Shown one piece after another: positions 17,890 through 25,950 of a stretch of 64,000 nucleotides of DNA. The DNA is from Prado023 sp963774745 (GTDB lineage: Bacteria > Actinomycetota > Actinomycetes > S36-B12 > CAIYMF01). Below the pieces are notes generated by a model that saw only the letters and a program-made list of their open reading frames with translations, was not told the origin of the DNA and did not search any database. Both the position numbers and the translations under genes were made by a program. Location of the stretch: the NCBI GenBank assembly GCA_963774745.1, contig CAVZGE010000001.1:1-64000 (forward strand). Reading direction: 5' to 3'. Numbering within the stretch: the stretch's first letter is position 1; the number at the start of each line of letters is the position of its first letter.

Positions 17890-18121
17890 AGCGGGATGGT
17901 ACCACTGGCAGTACTAGACGTTGAGGTCCGGAAGCGACAGTCGCGTCGGCATGATCTCCACCAGGAGGTGTCCCCTTCCGGCTACCCCCTCTGATGTCAA
18001 GAGGCAGACTTCCATCCTTCTCGATGGCGTGGTCTTCCGTGCCGGGGTGGGCGCTGACGTCCGGGTGACCCACATCGCCGCCTGTCGCGCGCTGCTCCCG
18101 GCCTGCCCATTGGGTGGGGCA

Positions 18122-18415
18122 TCAGGCGGGCTTCAGCGGGCGGATCGACTCGAGGGCGGCGCCCAGGTTGTCCTTCTCGATCTCCAGGTCGTAGCGGGTC
18201 TGCAGGTTCAGCCAGAAGCGGTCCGTGGTGCCGAAGTACCGGGCGAGTCGAAGGGCGGTGTCCGCGGTGATGCGACGCTTGCCGTGCACGATCTCGTTGA
18301 TCCGCCGGGGTGGCACTCCGATCTCCACTGCCAGCCGATGCTGGGTGACTCCCAGCGGCTCGAGGAACTCCTCCATCAGCACCTCGCCGGGGTGCACCGG
18401 GTTGATCTCGGCCAT
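18122..18415 (-). CDS. higA: HigA-type antitoxin (XRE helix-turn-helix)
   Basis: Predicted 97 residues from the ATG at 18415, preceded by AGGAGG at about 8 nt. Begins MAEINPVHPGEVLMEEFLEP, the HigA/VapI signature, then LGVTQHRLAVEIGVPPRRIN (helix-turn-helix), GKRRITADTALRLARYFGTT and FWLNLQTRYDLE. It neutralises HigB and represses the operon. The gene is intact even though its toxin partner is frameshifted. Confidence 0.9.
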   Translation of the reverse strand: MAEINPVHPGEVLMEEFLEPLGVTQHRLAVEIGVPPRRINEIVHGKRRITADTALRLARYFGTTDRFWLNLQTRYDLEIEKDNLGAALESIRPLKPA

Positions 18416-18710
18416 TGTCACCACCTCCTGGTGGTAGTCCACGATTTGGACATCCTGGGGACCGGCATCGGTCCAGGTGAAGCGAGATCCGCCACTGCTG
18501 GTTGATGCGGATGCTGTGTTGCCCGACCCGATCGCCGCGCAACGCCTCCAAGCGATTGCCTGGCGGCACCCGCAGGTCGTTGAGCGTCTCGGCCGCATCG
18601 AGCATGGCCAGCTTGCGCAGCGCCACCCGCTCGATCCGCGGATCCAGCTCCTTGCTCCGGTGTCGTGACCACAGCCGTTCGGTGGCGTCGTTCCCGAACG
18701 ATCGGATCAC
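18416..18710 (-). pseudogene. higB: HigB-type toxin with a late frameshift
   Basis: Translated from a GTG at 18710, which follows a -10 box by 7 nt (an ATG at 18722 is possible). It contains IRSFGNDATERLWSRHRSKE, VALRKLAMLDAAETLNDLRV and PPGNRLEALRGDRVGQHSIR, then INQQWRIS, a near-complete HigB/RelE fold. Near 18483 the frame slips; the expected ending FTWTDAGPQDVQIVDYH continues in another frame and runs on into higA without a stop. The last beta strand, part of the RNase site, is therefore lost unless the slip is a sequencing error. Confidence 0.75.
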
Positions 18711-18712
18711 GA

Positions 18713-18745
18713 GACCGAGCATAACGCCCCGCGTTATGCTCGGTC
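18713..18745 (-). promoter_or_regulatory. 33-bp perfect inverted repeat: operator and promoter of higBA
   Basis: Two exact 15-bp arms, GACCGAGCATAACGC and GCGTTATGCTCGGTC, flank a 3-bp spacer (18728-18730). The minus-strand arm contains TATGCT, a -10-like hexamer ending 7 nt before the higB GTG. HigA is a dimeric helix-turn-helix protein and typically binds such palindromes, so this is very probably its operator. Confidence 0.75.
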
Positions 18746-19062
18746 AGCCATCCACACCGCGAGGAACGTCAGGACCGTGCCCGCGACCGCCAGCAGTGCC
18801 CTGGCCCAGGACCGGCTGGAATTGAGTCGTGCCCCGCGCCCGCGGGCGATGCCTACCTGTTCCGGCTTCGTGGCGATCGGTTCTGGGACTGGCCCCGTCC
18901 GGGCAGTGATCGGGGCAGCCGTCAATGCGGAAGCCAACTCCAGCACGCGACACGAGGCGCTTCGTCGCCCCGCATGAGCGCCACTCGAATGTGCCCACAA
19001 GTAGCCGCGAGTCGACCACCCCGGCGTCAACTCAGCCTTGGGCGGCGACTGGCGATGACTGG
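18746..19062. other. intergenic region with a possible short membrane-protein frame
   Basis: A minus-strand frame ending at 18734 has a hydrophobic C-terminus (WARALLAVAGTVLTFLAVWM). Upstream it contains VLELASALTAAPITARTGPV with a possible GTG start near 18944. It may be a real protein of about 70 residues or a remnant; no homology is recognised. Nothing else seen. Confidence 0.3.
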
Positions 19063-19743
19063 TCAGTGCGTGGGTTCCTCTGGGGGTACGCCTTTGATGA
19101 GGAGCCATAGCGCGAGGCTGACCTCGGCGATGAAGCCGATCGCCCAGGAGGGGTAGCTGATCGCGGGGTATCCGGGTGCGAGGAGTGCCTGCAGGAACCA
19201 GACGAGGACCGCGACGCCGTCCAGGAGGAGGAGCCAACCGAGGAACCGGGGGAGGAACCCCGAGCGCAGGACCAGCCAGCCCAGGGGGAACAGCCATGCG
19301 GAGAAGAACATCTGGGCAATGATGAAGCCGGTCTGGTGGGTGGTGACTGACAGCATCGCCAGGCCGTCGAGTTGCGGGACGGTGAGTCCCACGGAGTCGC
19401 TCTGCGCGAGAACGGCGAGCAGGGGCAGGTAGCTGGCGCACTGCACCGCCACCCCGATCGCGTTGAGTATGAGCAGGAGCAGGGCAAGCTGTTCGTTGAC
19501 TGGGCGCAGAAGGACGTAGAGCGCCCAGGCGGTGAGGACGAACAGCAGAGCTGAGCTGATCGCTGCGACCAGCCCCAGCCTGAACCACACCTCGTCACCG
19601 GTGATGGTCGCGCGCAGCGTGTCCGCGTCGCTGAGCCCGATGTGCCCGAGCCGGCTGGCGAGCACGTTGGCCAGGACGTAGGCGAGGTACAGGCCGCCCG
19701 CCCAGCGAGCGACCGCGGTCCGTGGCCATGCCGTCCCGATCAC
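19063..19743 (-). CDS. DUF4386-type integral membrane protein
   Basis: Predicted 226 residues from a GTG at 19743 that overlaps the upstream gene's TGA (GTGA at 19740-19743). Six or seven membrane helices. Characteristic features are ARWAGGLYLAYVLANVLASR near the start, TTHQTGFIIAQMFFSAWLFP and LGWLVLRSGFLPRFLGWLLL in the middle, and YPSWAIGFIAEVSLALWLLI near the end, as in DUF4386 proteins. Function unknown; these often sit with regulators or other membrane proteins in actinobacteria. Confidence 0.8.
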   Translation of the reverse strand: MIGTAWPRTAVARWAGGLYLAYVLANVLASRLGHIGLSDADTLRATITGDEVWFRLGLVAAISSALLFVLTAWALYVLLRPVNEQLALLLLILNAIGVAVQCASYLPLLAVLAQSDSVGLTVPQLDGLAMLSVTTHQTGFIIAQMFFSAWLFPLGWLVLRSGFLPRFLGWLLLLDGVAVLVWFLQALLAPGYPAISYPSWAIGFIAEVSLALWLLIKGVPPEEPTH

Positions 19744-20258
19744 GGCAGCCCCCCTCGTTCGGTCACCTGTGCGAGGGGATCTGCTCCAGTCTGCTCTGCG
19801 CGGGTGACCAGCCCGACCGCCAGTCCGAGGGCGAGGAGGCGGATCACGTTGAACGCCGTCGCCACGAGCAACCAGTGGTCGGGGTCGGACACTCCCGATC
19901 GCAGCTTCGAGGGCAGCTCGACGACCACGGTGAGAAGGACGAGGGCGGCTGCGCTGAGCCACAGGGCCCGGCTCAGCGGGCCGCTGCCCGGGACCCGCTC
20001 CGGGTATCGCACGAGCACCAGAGCCACGACGCTGGCGATGAGCAGCCCACCGACTGCCGCCTCCACGAGCATCGGCACATAGGCAATCGACAATGCGGAC
20101 CGGTATGCGGCGGCGATCGGGGTCACCGAGATGACGAGGTTGGCCGACCAGAACGCAACCGCTCCGGCTATGGCGGGTCTCCGCCAGCCGATGCGGGGCG
20201 ACCCCGCGGGCTTCGCACTCCGGGAACCGGACGAGGGGACCTCGACGACATCCATCAT
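19740..20258 (-). CDS. integral membrane protein, unknown
   Basis: Predicted 172 residues from the ATG at 20258 (MDVVEVPSSG); a second ATG lies three codons upstream. Four membrane helices: AGAVAFWSANLVISVTPIAA, YVPMLVEAAVGGLLIASVVA, LSRALWLSAAALVLLTVVVE and LLVATAFNVIRLLALGLAVG. Translationally coupled to the DUF4386-type gene, so the two products may work together. No family name recognised. Confidence 0.65.
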   Translation of the reverse strand: MMDVVEVPSSGSRSAKPAGSPRIGWRRPAIAGAVAFWSANLVISVTPIAAAYRSALSIAYVPMLVEAAVGGLLIASVVALVLVRYPERVPGSGPLSRALWLSAAALVLLTVVVELPSKLRSGVSDPDHWLLVATAFNVIRLLALGLAVGLVTRAEQTGADPLAQVTERGGLP

Positions 20259-20472
20259 CACTCCCACGGGCCAGACCCACGATCCAACCCGACTTCATCA
20301 TCCCGCCGAACGGGCCCGATAGCGAGGTGGCTGCAACACCTCACGCACCGGTAGTGCGGGGCCTGGTGCGTCCCTCCGTGGTGGGGCTTCTGTGCACGAG
20401 CTCCGGCGAGGAATCACCAGGGGACTGCTGGTGGGTAGGCTGCTGGTTGTGAATCCCTTGGTCCCGACGCCC

Positions 20473-20607
20473 ATGGATGCGGTCTCGGCCCTGGTGTGGT
20501 GGGCGATGGCCCTGCTCGTGCTGTCGGTTCTCGTGGCCCTCGTTGTGCGGGTGACCCGCCGGCGGCGCGAGCTGCCCAGCACGTCGACGACCGAGGCGGG
20601 CCGGTGA
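20473..20607 (+). CDS. possible single-pass small membrane protein
   Basis: From the ATG at 20473 a 44-residue protein: MDAVSALVWWAMALLVLSVL is a strong membrane helix, followed by an arginine-rich stop-transfer (RVTRRRREL) and a polar tail. An in-frame ATG at 20392 would add 27 residues. No clear ribosome site. Real small membrane proteins have this layout, but so do chance frames. Confidence 0.35.
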   Translation: MDAVSALVWWAMALLVLSVLVALVVRVTRRRRELPSTSTTEAGR

Positions 20608-20830
20608 GGGTCCGACGCGGGCGTCGTGTTGGAGGCCCCCGCCGGCGTGTTCGGGCTGCGGGCTGCCGTGGGCGGGTGGCGCGATGACTGTCCACCAGAA
20701 GCTGAGGCACCGGCTGGATCGTCTCGTCGTGGGGTCACCCGGGGGTGAGTCATACCGCGAGCCGCGCACCTTGGGCCGGGCTTCGCAGCGCCCGGGACTG
20801 GGCCGGCCCCGGGGTGTCGCGGCGGGTCGG

Positions 20831-21211
20831 TTACCGGAGCAGGCGCACTCGAATCGGTAGGTCGAGTTGGGCCCAGGCGCGGTCGGCTGTCAGCACCTCG
20901 GGCGGGTTGCTGCGGACCGTCAGAGCCAAGCAGCATCGGTCGCCCAGTGACAGCCGTGTGCCTCCGTCGAGCGATCGCATCGCGCCAGCGAGCTCGGCGT
21001 CCGCTTCGGTGACGGGTTCGATGACCACGCCGGCGGCGGTGAGAAGCCTCCGAACACGGCTGACGTCGACCTCGGCGTCGACCAACTTGCCGATCACCTC
21101 GGCGAGGTTCGCCGCTCCCAGGCGCGCGGACGCAAGCGCCTCAGCGACCACCGCCGCGCCCGGTTCGTCGTGCACGAGTGCCAGCACGGCCGACGCGTCG
21201 AGGACCGTCAT
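20831..21211 (-). CDS. vapC: VapC-type PIN-domain ribonuclease toxin
   Basis: Predicted 126 residues from the ATG at 21211. PIN active-site acidic residues are present: D5 in MTVLDASAVLALVHDEPG, the glutamate in ANLAEVIGKL, the aspartate of SLGDRCCLALT and the aspartate of LTADRAWAQLD. The domain binds Mg2+ or Mn2+ and cleaves specific RNAs, often tRNA. The ATG overlaps the antitoxin's TGA (ATGA at 21208-21211). All catalytic positions appear intact. Confidence 0.9.
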   Translation of the reverse strand: MTVLDASAVLALVHDEPGAAVVAEALASARLGAANLAEVIGKLVDAEVDVSRVRRLLTAAGVVIEPVTEADAELAGAMRSLDGGTRLSLGDRCCLALTVRSNPPEVLTADRAWAQLDLPIRVRLLR

Positions 21212-21453
21212 TCGCCGACTGCGGCTGCGCGGCGACGCTCGCTGAGCAGCTCGTCGACCAGTGACCGCGTCCTGGGCACCCGTGAGGCCACGCCGCGGAG
21301 CTCGGAGGCAGCATCCTGCGGCCGTTGAAGCACCAGGCTGTGGCCGACCAGACTCAGGTGCAACTGGTCTCCGGGGGAGAGCCCCAAGGCGCTGCGAACC
21401 TCTGCCGGGATGACCAGTCGCCCTTGCTGACCCAGCACCAAGGTGGCATCCAT
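21208..21453 (-). CDS. vapB: VapB/AbrB-type antitoxin
   Basis: Predicted 81 residues. The N-terminus MDATLVLGQQGRLVIPAEVR followed by SALGLSPGDQLHLSL is the swapped-hairpin AbrB/MazE DNA-binding fold. The basic, flexible C-terminus (RTRSLVDELLSERRRAA) would cover the VapC active site. First gene of a two-gene operon with a 4-bp overlap to vapC. Confidence 0.85.
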   Translation of the reverse strand: MDATLVLGQQGRLVIPAEVRSALGLSPGDQLHLSLVGHSLVLQRPQDAASELRGVASRVPRTRSLVDELLSERRRAAAVGE

Positions 21454-21776
21454 GCAGCAAGCCTGCCACGGTCGATCGATTCATGCCACAACTGACTTCC
21501 GGGTCGTTCGCGTCGTGGGGGGAGCGCTTCGGCGTTCGCCTCGGTCAGGGTGCGCCGGGCTGCGTGCAGGTCAGCGCCCGGTCCGAGTCGAAGTTCGGCC
21601 TCGTCGATCGGGGGACGAACGCGAAGAACCTCGGCCGCCTGTTCCGCCAGATGGACGCATTGTTGGGTAGTCCTGCGCAGTGATCGGCCCTGACCGCCGG
21701 CACCACGACCTGACCCACCGGCGGCTCGGACAACAGCCTCCCAAGCAGAACGAGCCGTTGCAGACCCGTTAGCGTC
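21454..21776. other. intergenic region with a weak 66-codon frame
   Basis: Divergent space between vapB and the AAA+ ATPase gene. A plus-strand frame at 21483-21683 ends in VDRGTNAKNLGRLFRQMDAL, which reads somewhat protein-like and could be a fragment. A -10-like TAGCGT at 21770-21775 lies in front of the ATPase gene. Confidence 0.3.
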
Positions 21777-23234
21777 GTGGTCGTGGATGAGCGCACGTGG
21801 GATGTGATGTCGTCGGTTCAGCGGTTCATGGATGAGGCGTTGGACGCGGTTCGGGCGGGTGCGCAGTCCTCTGGTCCGCTGTTGGGGGAGGTGGTCGAGG
21901 GGCATCTGGGGGTGGATCCGGCGACGGTGCCGGTGGTCCGGTTGGACGTGCCCAGTCACCAGTTCGTGAACCTGGACGTCGCCGTCGAGGCCCTCCTGGA
22001 GGCCCACGGCGGTGGGCAGCTGGTCGGGATCGGCGGCGGGGATCAGCGCCACCATCAGACGTTCGGTGACATGCTGGCCCGCCGCGGGGCGTGGGGTACG
22101 CCGGTCGGGGCAGTCGATCGGGCGCGGGTGGACACCGGCCCGGCGTCCTCGCGTGAGGCGGTCGCGCTCGGGGTGCACCTGTTCCACTTCGACGGGGCCC
22201 CGGTCGCGGTGCTCCAACGGGCGGCCAACCGGCAGTACGACAACGCCTGCCGGTTGGAGGTGGTGGCCCCCGGCGAGGTGTCCGAGGTGCTGCTGGCTGA
22301 GGTGCGCCGGTTGATGGTGGAGCGCAGCGTGTTCCGGGGGCAGGTGCTGGCCTTCGACCTGACCGGGGGCATGTACGCGCCGAGCGAGGGTGGGATCCGG
22401 TTCCTGGACCGCCCGGAGCTGGGCGCGGACGAGGTGGTCCTGCCTGAGGGGACGTTGTCCCGGGTGGAGCGCCATGTGGTGGGTGCGGTGCGGCATCGGG
22501 ATGCGCTGCGGGCGGCGGGGCAGCACCTCAAGCGCGGGCTGCTGCTCTACGGGCCCCCCGGCACGGGAAAGACCCACACGGTGCGCTTCCTGCTCGGGGC
22601 GATGCCCGGGGTGACCTGCGTGGTGCTGTCGGGCAACGCCCTGGGGTTGGTCTCGGATGCCACCGAGCTGGCGCACGCGTTGCAGCCGGCGGTGGTGGTG
22701 CTGGAGGACGTGGACCTGATCGCCGAGCACCGCGAGATGCACATGGGCCCGCAGCCGCTGCTGTTCACCCTGCTCGACGCGATGGACGGACTCACCGCAG
22801 AGGCTGATGTGGCGTTCATCCTGACCACCAACCGTGCGGACCTGCTCGAGGCCGCACTGAGCCAACGCCCGGGACGGGTCGACCTGGCGGTCGAGATCCC
22901 GCTGCCCGACGAGGCGGCCCGCCGGGCGCTGTTGGGCCTGTACGCCCGGGACCTGCCGGTGACCCCGGCCGCCCTGGACGACGCCGCCGGGCGGTGCGGC
23001 GGGGTGACCGCGTCGTTCTTCAAGGAGCTGGCCCGGCGCACCGTCCTGATCGCCGCCGACGCCGAGCAGCCCGTCGACGACGCGGGCCTTGCCGACGCGG
23101 TGACCGAGATGCTCAGCGACACGGAGCAACTCACCCGCGCACTGCTCGGCGGCACGGGCGAAGGGGAGGGCATGCCCGTCCCGCCCGATGCCGGGCACTG
23201 GCACCTGCGGGCAGGCCCAGGCCTTGCACCCTGA
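21777..23234 (+). CDS. orphan AAA+ ATPase (FtsH/p97-like ATPase domain)
   Basis: 485 residues from the GTG at 21777; a GTG at 21783 lies 7 nt after the -10-like TAGCGT and may be the real start. Residues 1-230 are an uncharacterised N-terminal domain. The AAA module follows: Walker A YGPPGTGKT (about 258-266), Walker B VVVLEDVD, sensor 1 ILTTNR, an arginine-finger region LSQRPGRVDLAVEIPLPDEA and a C-terminal lid with TASFFKELARR. There is no protease or membrane anchor, so it probably remodels or unfolds protein complexes. Neighbours give no partner. Confidence 0.85.
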   Translation: MVVDERTWDVMSSVQRFMDEALDAVRAGAQSSGPLLGEVVEGHLGVDPATVPVVRLDVPSHQFVNLDVAVEALLEAHGGGQLVGIGGGDQRHHQTFGDMLARRGAWGTPVGAVDRARVDTGPASSREAVALGVHLFHFDGAPVAVLQRAANRQYDNACRLEVVAPGEVSEVLLAEVRRLMVERSVFRGQVLAFDLTGGMYAPSEGGIRFLDRPELGADEVVLPEGTLSRVERHVVGAVRHRDALRAAGQHLKRGLLLYGPPGTGKTHTVRFLLGAMPGVTCVVLSGNALGLVSDATELAHALQPAVVVLEDVDLIAEHREMHMGPQPLLFTLLDAMDGLTAEADVAFILTTNRADLLEAALSQRPGRVDLAVEIPLPDEAARRALLGLYARDLPVTPAALDDAAGRCGGVTASFFKELARRTVLIAADAEQPVDDAGLADAVTEMLSDTEQLTRALLGGTGEGEGMPVPPDAGHWHLRAGPGLAP

Positions 23235-23398
23235 CGTCCCCGCTCACATGGCTGATGGCTGGCACCGGTCCGGTCGACCCGTGCTGGAAGGTGCTGCTGA
23301 ACTCCACCCCGAGTCGCGCGCCCAGATGGAAGCGGCATCGATCGGTGCTCGGGATTAGGTTGGCAGCCAGTCGCATACGGAAGAGGGGAGTTGGCGTC

Positions 23399-23674
23399 AT
23401 GCGGGTTGTCCCAGTGTGGCTTCGGTGGGTGAGCGTCCTGTTCGGGTTGGCTTCGGTGCCATTCCTGTGGATCGCGGTCATCGATGCACACACCGCCACC
23501 CAGATGACTCAACCAAGCGTCATGGTTGACGACCTCATCCTCAGCTCGATCCAGCGCCTCACGTACGCGGTCATCTGCATCGCGATCGCAGTGCTGCCTG
23601 CAGTCTGGTCGACATTCCCTCGCGGGTACGACCTGCACGAGTCGGAGAGTCCGGTGAGGGAATCCATCCGATAG
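23399..23674 (+). CDS. small two-helix membrane protein
   Basis: Predicted 91 residues from the ATG at 23399 with GAGGGGAG upstream. Helix 1 VSVLFGLASVPFLWIAVIDA and helix 2 RLTYAVICIAIAVLPAVWST are separated by a loop with TQMTQPSVMVDDLI, followed by a polar C-terminus. It lies about 160 bp after the ATPase gene. Unknown function. Confidence 0.5.
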   Translation: MRVVPVWLRWVSVLFGLASVPFLWIAVIDAHTATQMTQPSVMVDDLILSSIQRLTYAVICIAIAVLPAVWSTFPRGYDLHESESPVRESIR

Positions 23675-23750
23675 TCCCGGCGCCACTGAGCAGTGCGGTC
23701 ACACCGCCACGAGCCGGGCGTCCCTTCCGCCGGTGGCCTCGGCTCGGGGC

Positions 23751-23969
23751 TCAGGAGGCGTCGCTGAGTCGCCGGACGACGTACTGGTTGAGGCTGAGGT
23801 GTTCTGCGGCGGCTTCGATGGCGAGTCGGCGGTGGAGTTGCTCGCCGACTCGGAGGGTGACCTTGCCTGACTAGGACCTCGATGGCAGGGGTTCGGGCAC
23901 CGGTCCGTCTGTGTCGGTCAGGTCTCGGACCACTTCGTTCATGGCCCCGCGGCCGACCTCCGCCGAGGT
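23751..23969 (-). pseudogene. HicB-type antitoxin remnant with in-frame stop
   Basis: Minus-strand codons read MNEVVRDLTDTDGPVPEPLP then SRS, a TAG stop, and then SGKVTLRVGEQLHRRLAIEA and LSLNQYVVRRLSDAS. This is the second half of a HicB antitoxin including its ribbon-helix-helix domain, interrupted by one stop exactly where intact relatives read PSRSFSG. No N-terminal HicB domain or hicA is visible upstream. A dead relic of a second HicAB module. Confidence 0.7.
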
Positions 23970-24002
23970 ATCGCTCACGCCTCAGGGGGTAGTGCAGGTC
24001 AC

Positions 24003-24200
24003 ATGGATTCCAGCCGGTTGATGCCGTTCCTGCGTGACTACCTGACGTCCGCGGCGCTGTGGGGAGTCCTGGGGCTGTCCCTCGTGGCATGGAGCGCGCT
24101 GGTCTGGTGGACCTGCCAGCGGTTCCTCCTGCGTTCACCGACAGACCCCGAGGAGAACGGGGCCCCCGCAACCCGAGGGCCCCGCCCGTTCGACTGGTGA
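24003..24200 (+). CDS. small single-pass membrane protein
   Basis: Predicted 65 residues. One helix (LWGVLGLSLVAWSALVWWTC) in the middle and a proline-rich cytoplasmic or external tail. No homology recognised and no strong ribosome site; residue composition favours a real gene. Confidence 0.4.
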   Translation: MDSSRLMPFLRDYLTSAALWGVLGLSLVAWSALVWWTCQRFLLRSPTDPEENGAPATRGPRPFDW

Positions 24201-24221
24201 GACCAGGTGCCTGTCGTGCGC

Positions 24222-24551
24222 CTACTCGGTGGTGCACGACGAGTCGAGGAACGCGGCCATGTCGTCGTCCGTGGGCATCGACTCCGCGGGGAGGCCGGTC
24301 AGCCACGGATCCACGAACGAGTGGAACGACTCGAGCTGCTGGTCCCCTGTCTGCGCGCACACGGCCTCACGGTCCGTGGACAGCACGTTGCCGCGCCAGA
24401 TCGCGTCGAGGCGCTGCTCCTGGCTCATCGACGGCTCTGATGCCCCCGCCGACGAGGTGCCCTCCTCCTGCTGGTCACAGCCGGCAGTCAGGGCGATCGA
24501 GGCGGTGGCGATCGCAGCCACGAGGCTGCGTGCGAAAGTGGACATCGTCAT
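24222..24551 (-). CDS. small secreted lipoprotein
   Basis: Predicted 109 residues from the ATG at 24551 (another at 24545), with AGAGGGAG upstream. Signal peptide STFARSLVAAIATASIALTA ends in a lipobox LTAGC, so the cysteine is lipidated and the protein anchored outside the membrane. The mature domain is short, acidic and contains two more cysteines (VCAQTG and the SSCTTE end) that could pair. Function unknown. Confidence 0.7.
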   Translation of the reverse strand: MTMSTFARSLVAAIATASIALTAGCDQQEEGTSSAGASEPSMSQEQRLDAIWRGNVLSTDREAVCAQTGDQQLESFHSFVDPWLTGLPAESMPTDDDMAAFLDSSCTTE

Positions 24552-24710
24552 CTCCCTCTGGTGTGGACGGTCCCGTGCGGCCCCGCCTCCGGTCGCGCCT
24601 ACCCGCGAGTGCGCGTCTGATACGCGAACCGTGGACTGCGCCGCCCCGACCGTGCCGGCGACCTTGGCGCGGGCCTGTTGCGGGCGGCGCCGGGCCCGTA
24701 GCATCCGGTC

Positions 24711-25316
24711 ATGGTGACCGACGAGCCACAAGGGTCCGCAGGCGTGCCGACCCTCTGCCTGGCGCAGGAGCCCCGCGCGGACGAGCTGCTCGCGCGCGAT
24801 CCATTCGCGCTGCTGACCGGGATGCTGCTCGACCAGCAGTTCCCCATGGAGCGGGCCTTCGCCGGCCCCCGCCTGCTCGCCGACCGGCTCGGCGTCGACC
24901 AGCTCGACCCCGGTGCGATCGCCGCCCTGGACCCGGTGGCCTTCGCGGCGCTGGCTGCGGGCCCACCTGCCGTGCATCGCTACCCGGGCTCGATGGCCGG
25001 GCGCATCCAGGCGCTGGCGCAGCACGTCGTGGATGAGTATGCGGGGGACACGGCGGCCCTGTGGACCACCTCGTCCACCGGTTCCGAGCTGCTGGGCCGA
25101 CTGCGGGCCCTGCCGGGATTCGGCGAGCAGAAGGCCCGGATCTTCGTGGCCCTGCTCGGCAAGCAGTGCGGCGTCCGCCCGGAGGGTTGGCGCGAGGCGG
25201 CCGGCGCGTACGGCGAGCAGGCAGCGCGTCGGTCGGTGGCCGACGTGGTCGACGCCTCGACGCTCAGCGAGGTCCGTGCCTACAAGCAGCAGCAGAAGGC
25301 GGCGGCCAAGGGGTAG
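24711..25316 (+). CDS. HhH-GPD base-excision DNA glycosylase-like protein
   Basis: Predicted 201 residues; a -10-like TAGCAT ends 6 nt before the ATG, suggesting a leaderless mRNA. It contains LLTGMLLDQQFPMERAFAGP (the region of QQ in AlkA/Nth-like enzymes) and a helix-hairpin-helix LRALPGFGEQKARIFVALL. No iron-sulfur cysteine cluster. The family removes damaged bases; this subgroup is known from actinobacteria without defined specificity. A lysine-rich tail may bind DNA. Confidence 0.85.
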   Translation: MVTDEPQGSAGVPTLCLAQEPRADELLARDPFALLTGMLLDQQFPMERAFAGPRLLADRLGVDQLDPGAIAALDPVAFAALAAGPPAVHRYPGSMAGRIQALAQHVVDEYAGDTAALWTTSSTGSELLGRLRALPGFGEQKARIFVALLGKQCGVRPEGWREAAGAYGEQAARRSVADVVDASTLSEVRAYKQQQKAAAKG

Positions 25317-25340
25317 GGCCGGCTCGCCCGCGCGGTCCCG

Positions 25341-25850
25341 TCACGTCGGCGACACGTGCACCTCCGCCTCGCCGGTGGAGGTCGCGATGTCGGCGGCGGC
25401 CCGCTCCAGCAGCTGGTCGGCCAGGTGGCGAAGCGCTCGGGCCACAGCGACCTCGTCACCGATCCGCGACTGTGGGGGATCCTGGGCACGTCGATGGCTG
25501 ACACCGGTCGCCCGGATCCCGGCCAGCGGGTCAGCCACGAGCACCGCCCGGGCGGTCGTGTCCTCGCCCTCGAACAACGAGATGCGCACCGTCCACTGAT
25601 GGGCGGTCGCAGGTGCGGCATCCGCCGGTGCCGCCTCGGGAGCCTGCTCGGGCGCTGGCTCGCCTGCCATCTGCACGCGCAGCACCGAGCCCGGTCCGGG
25701 GAAGAGCAGCCCGGTGTGCCCGTCGCTCCAGCGGACCAGGTACGGCGGCGCGCCGTCGGCTCCGCGCACCTCCAGGACCTCCCCGTCCCGTGTCGGGCGG
25801 TCCACCTGCTCGCCAGCCATCACGATCCGATCGCCCACCGATGCCTTCAT
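25341..25850 (-). CDS. DUF1918 plus DUF1876 domain protein
   Basis: Predicted 169 residues from the ATG at 25850 with GGAGG upstream. The N-terminal 60 residues (KASVGDRIVMAGEQVDRPTR, PPYLVRWSDGHTGLLFPGPG) form a DUF1918 SH3-like domain. After a Pro/Ala linker, HQWTVRISLFEGEDTTARAV and LLERAAADIATSTGE match DUF1876, a small dsRNA-binding-like fold common in actinobacteria. Both are usually separate proteins. Role unknown, probably a stress-related nucleic-acid-binding protein. Confidence 0.75.
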   Translation of the reverse strand: MKASVGDRIVMAGEQVDRPTRDGEVLEVRGADGAPPYLVRWSDGHTGLLFPGPGSVLRVQMAGEPAPEQAPEAAPADAAPATAHQWTVRISLFEGEDTTARAVLVADPLAGIRATGVSHRRAQDPPQSRIGDEVAVARALRHLADQLLERAAADIATSTGEAEVHVSPT

Positions 25851-25880
25851 CGCGCCACCTCCAGGAGTTCGTCTGTGCAC

Positions 25881-25950
25881 CTCCACTCTCCTCCTCCGCG
25901 ACGTGGGGACGCAAAGCCCCGGGGCTCGGTCGACCGCCCCGGCGGACCCG
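25881..25950 (+). promoter_or_regulatory. possible partial c-di-GMP-I (GEMM)-like RNA element
   Basis: GTGGGGACGCAAAGCC at about 25903-25918 matches the 3' half of the GEMM-I core. CTCCAC at 25881-25886 could pair with GTGGGG, and CCGGGGC/GCCCCGG after the motif forms a strong hairpin like P3. The expected 5' core (GCAAACC) is absent, so this is only a candidate. It would act on the cell-wall-hydrolase-like gene at 26213. Confidence 0.25.

Noticed and set aside
21354..23204. 616-codon minus-strand frame opposite the AAA+ gene
   Set aside because: Composition is that of an antisense shadow (runs of Gln, His, Arg, Pro), while the plus strand has complete AAA+ motifs.
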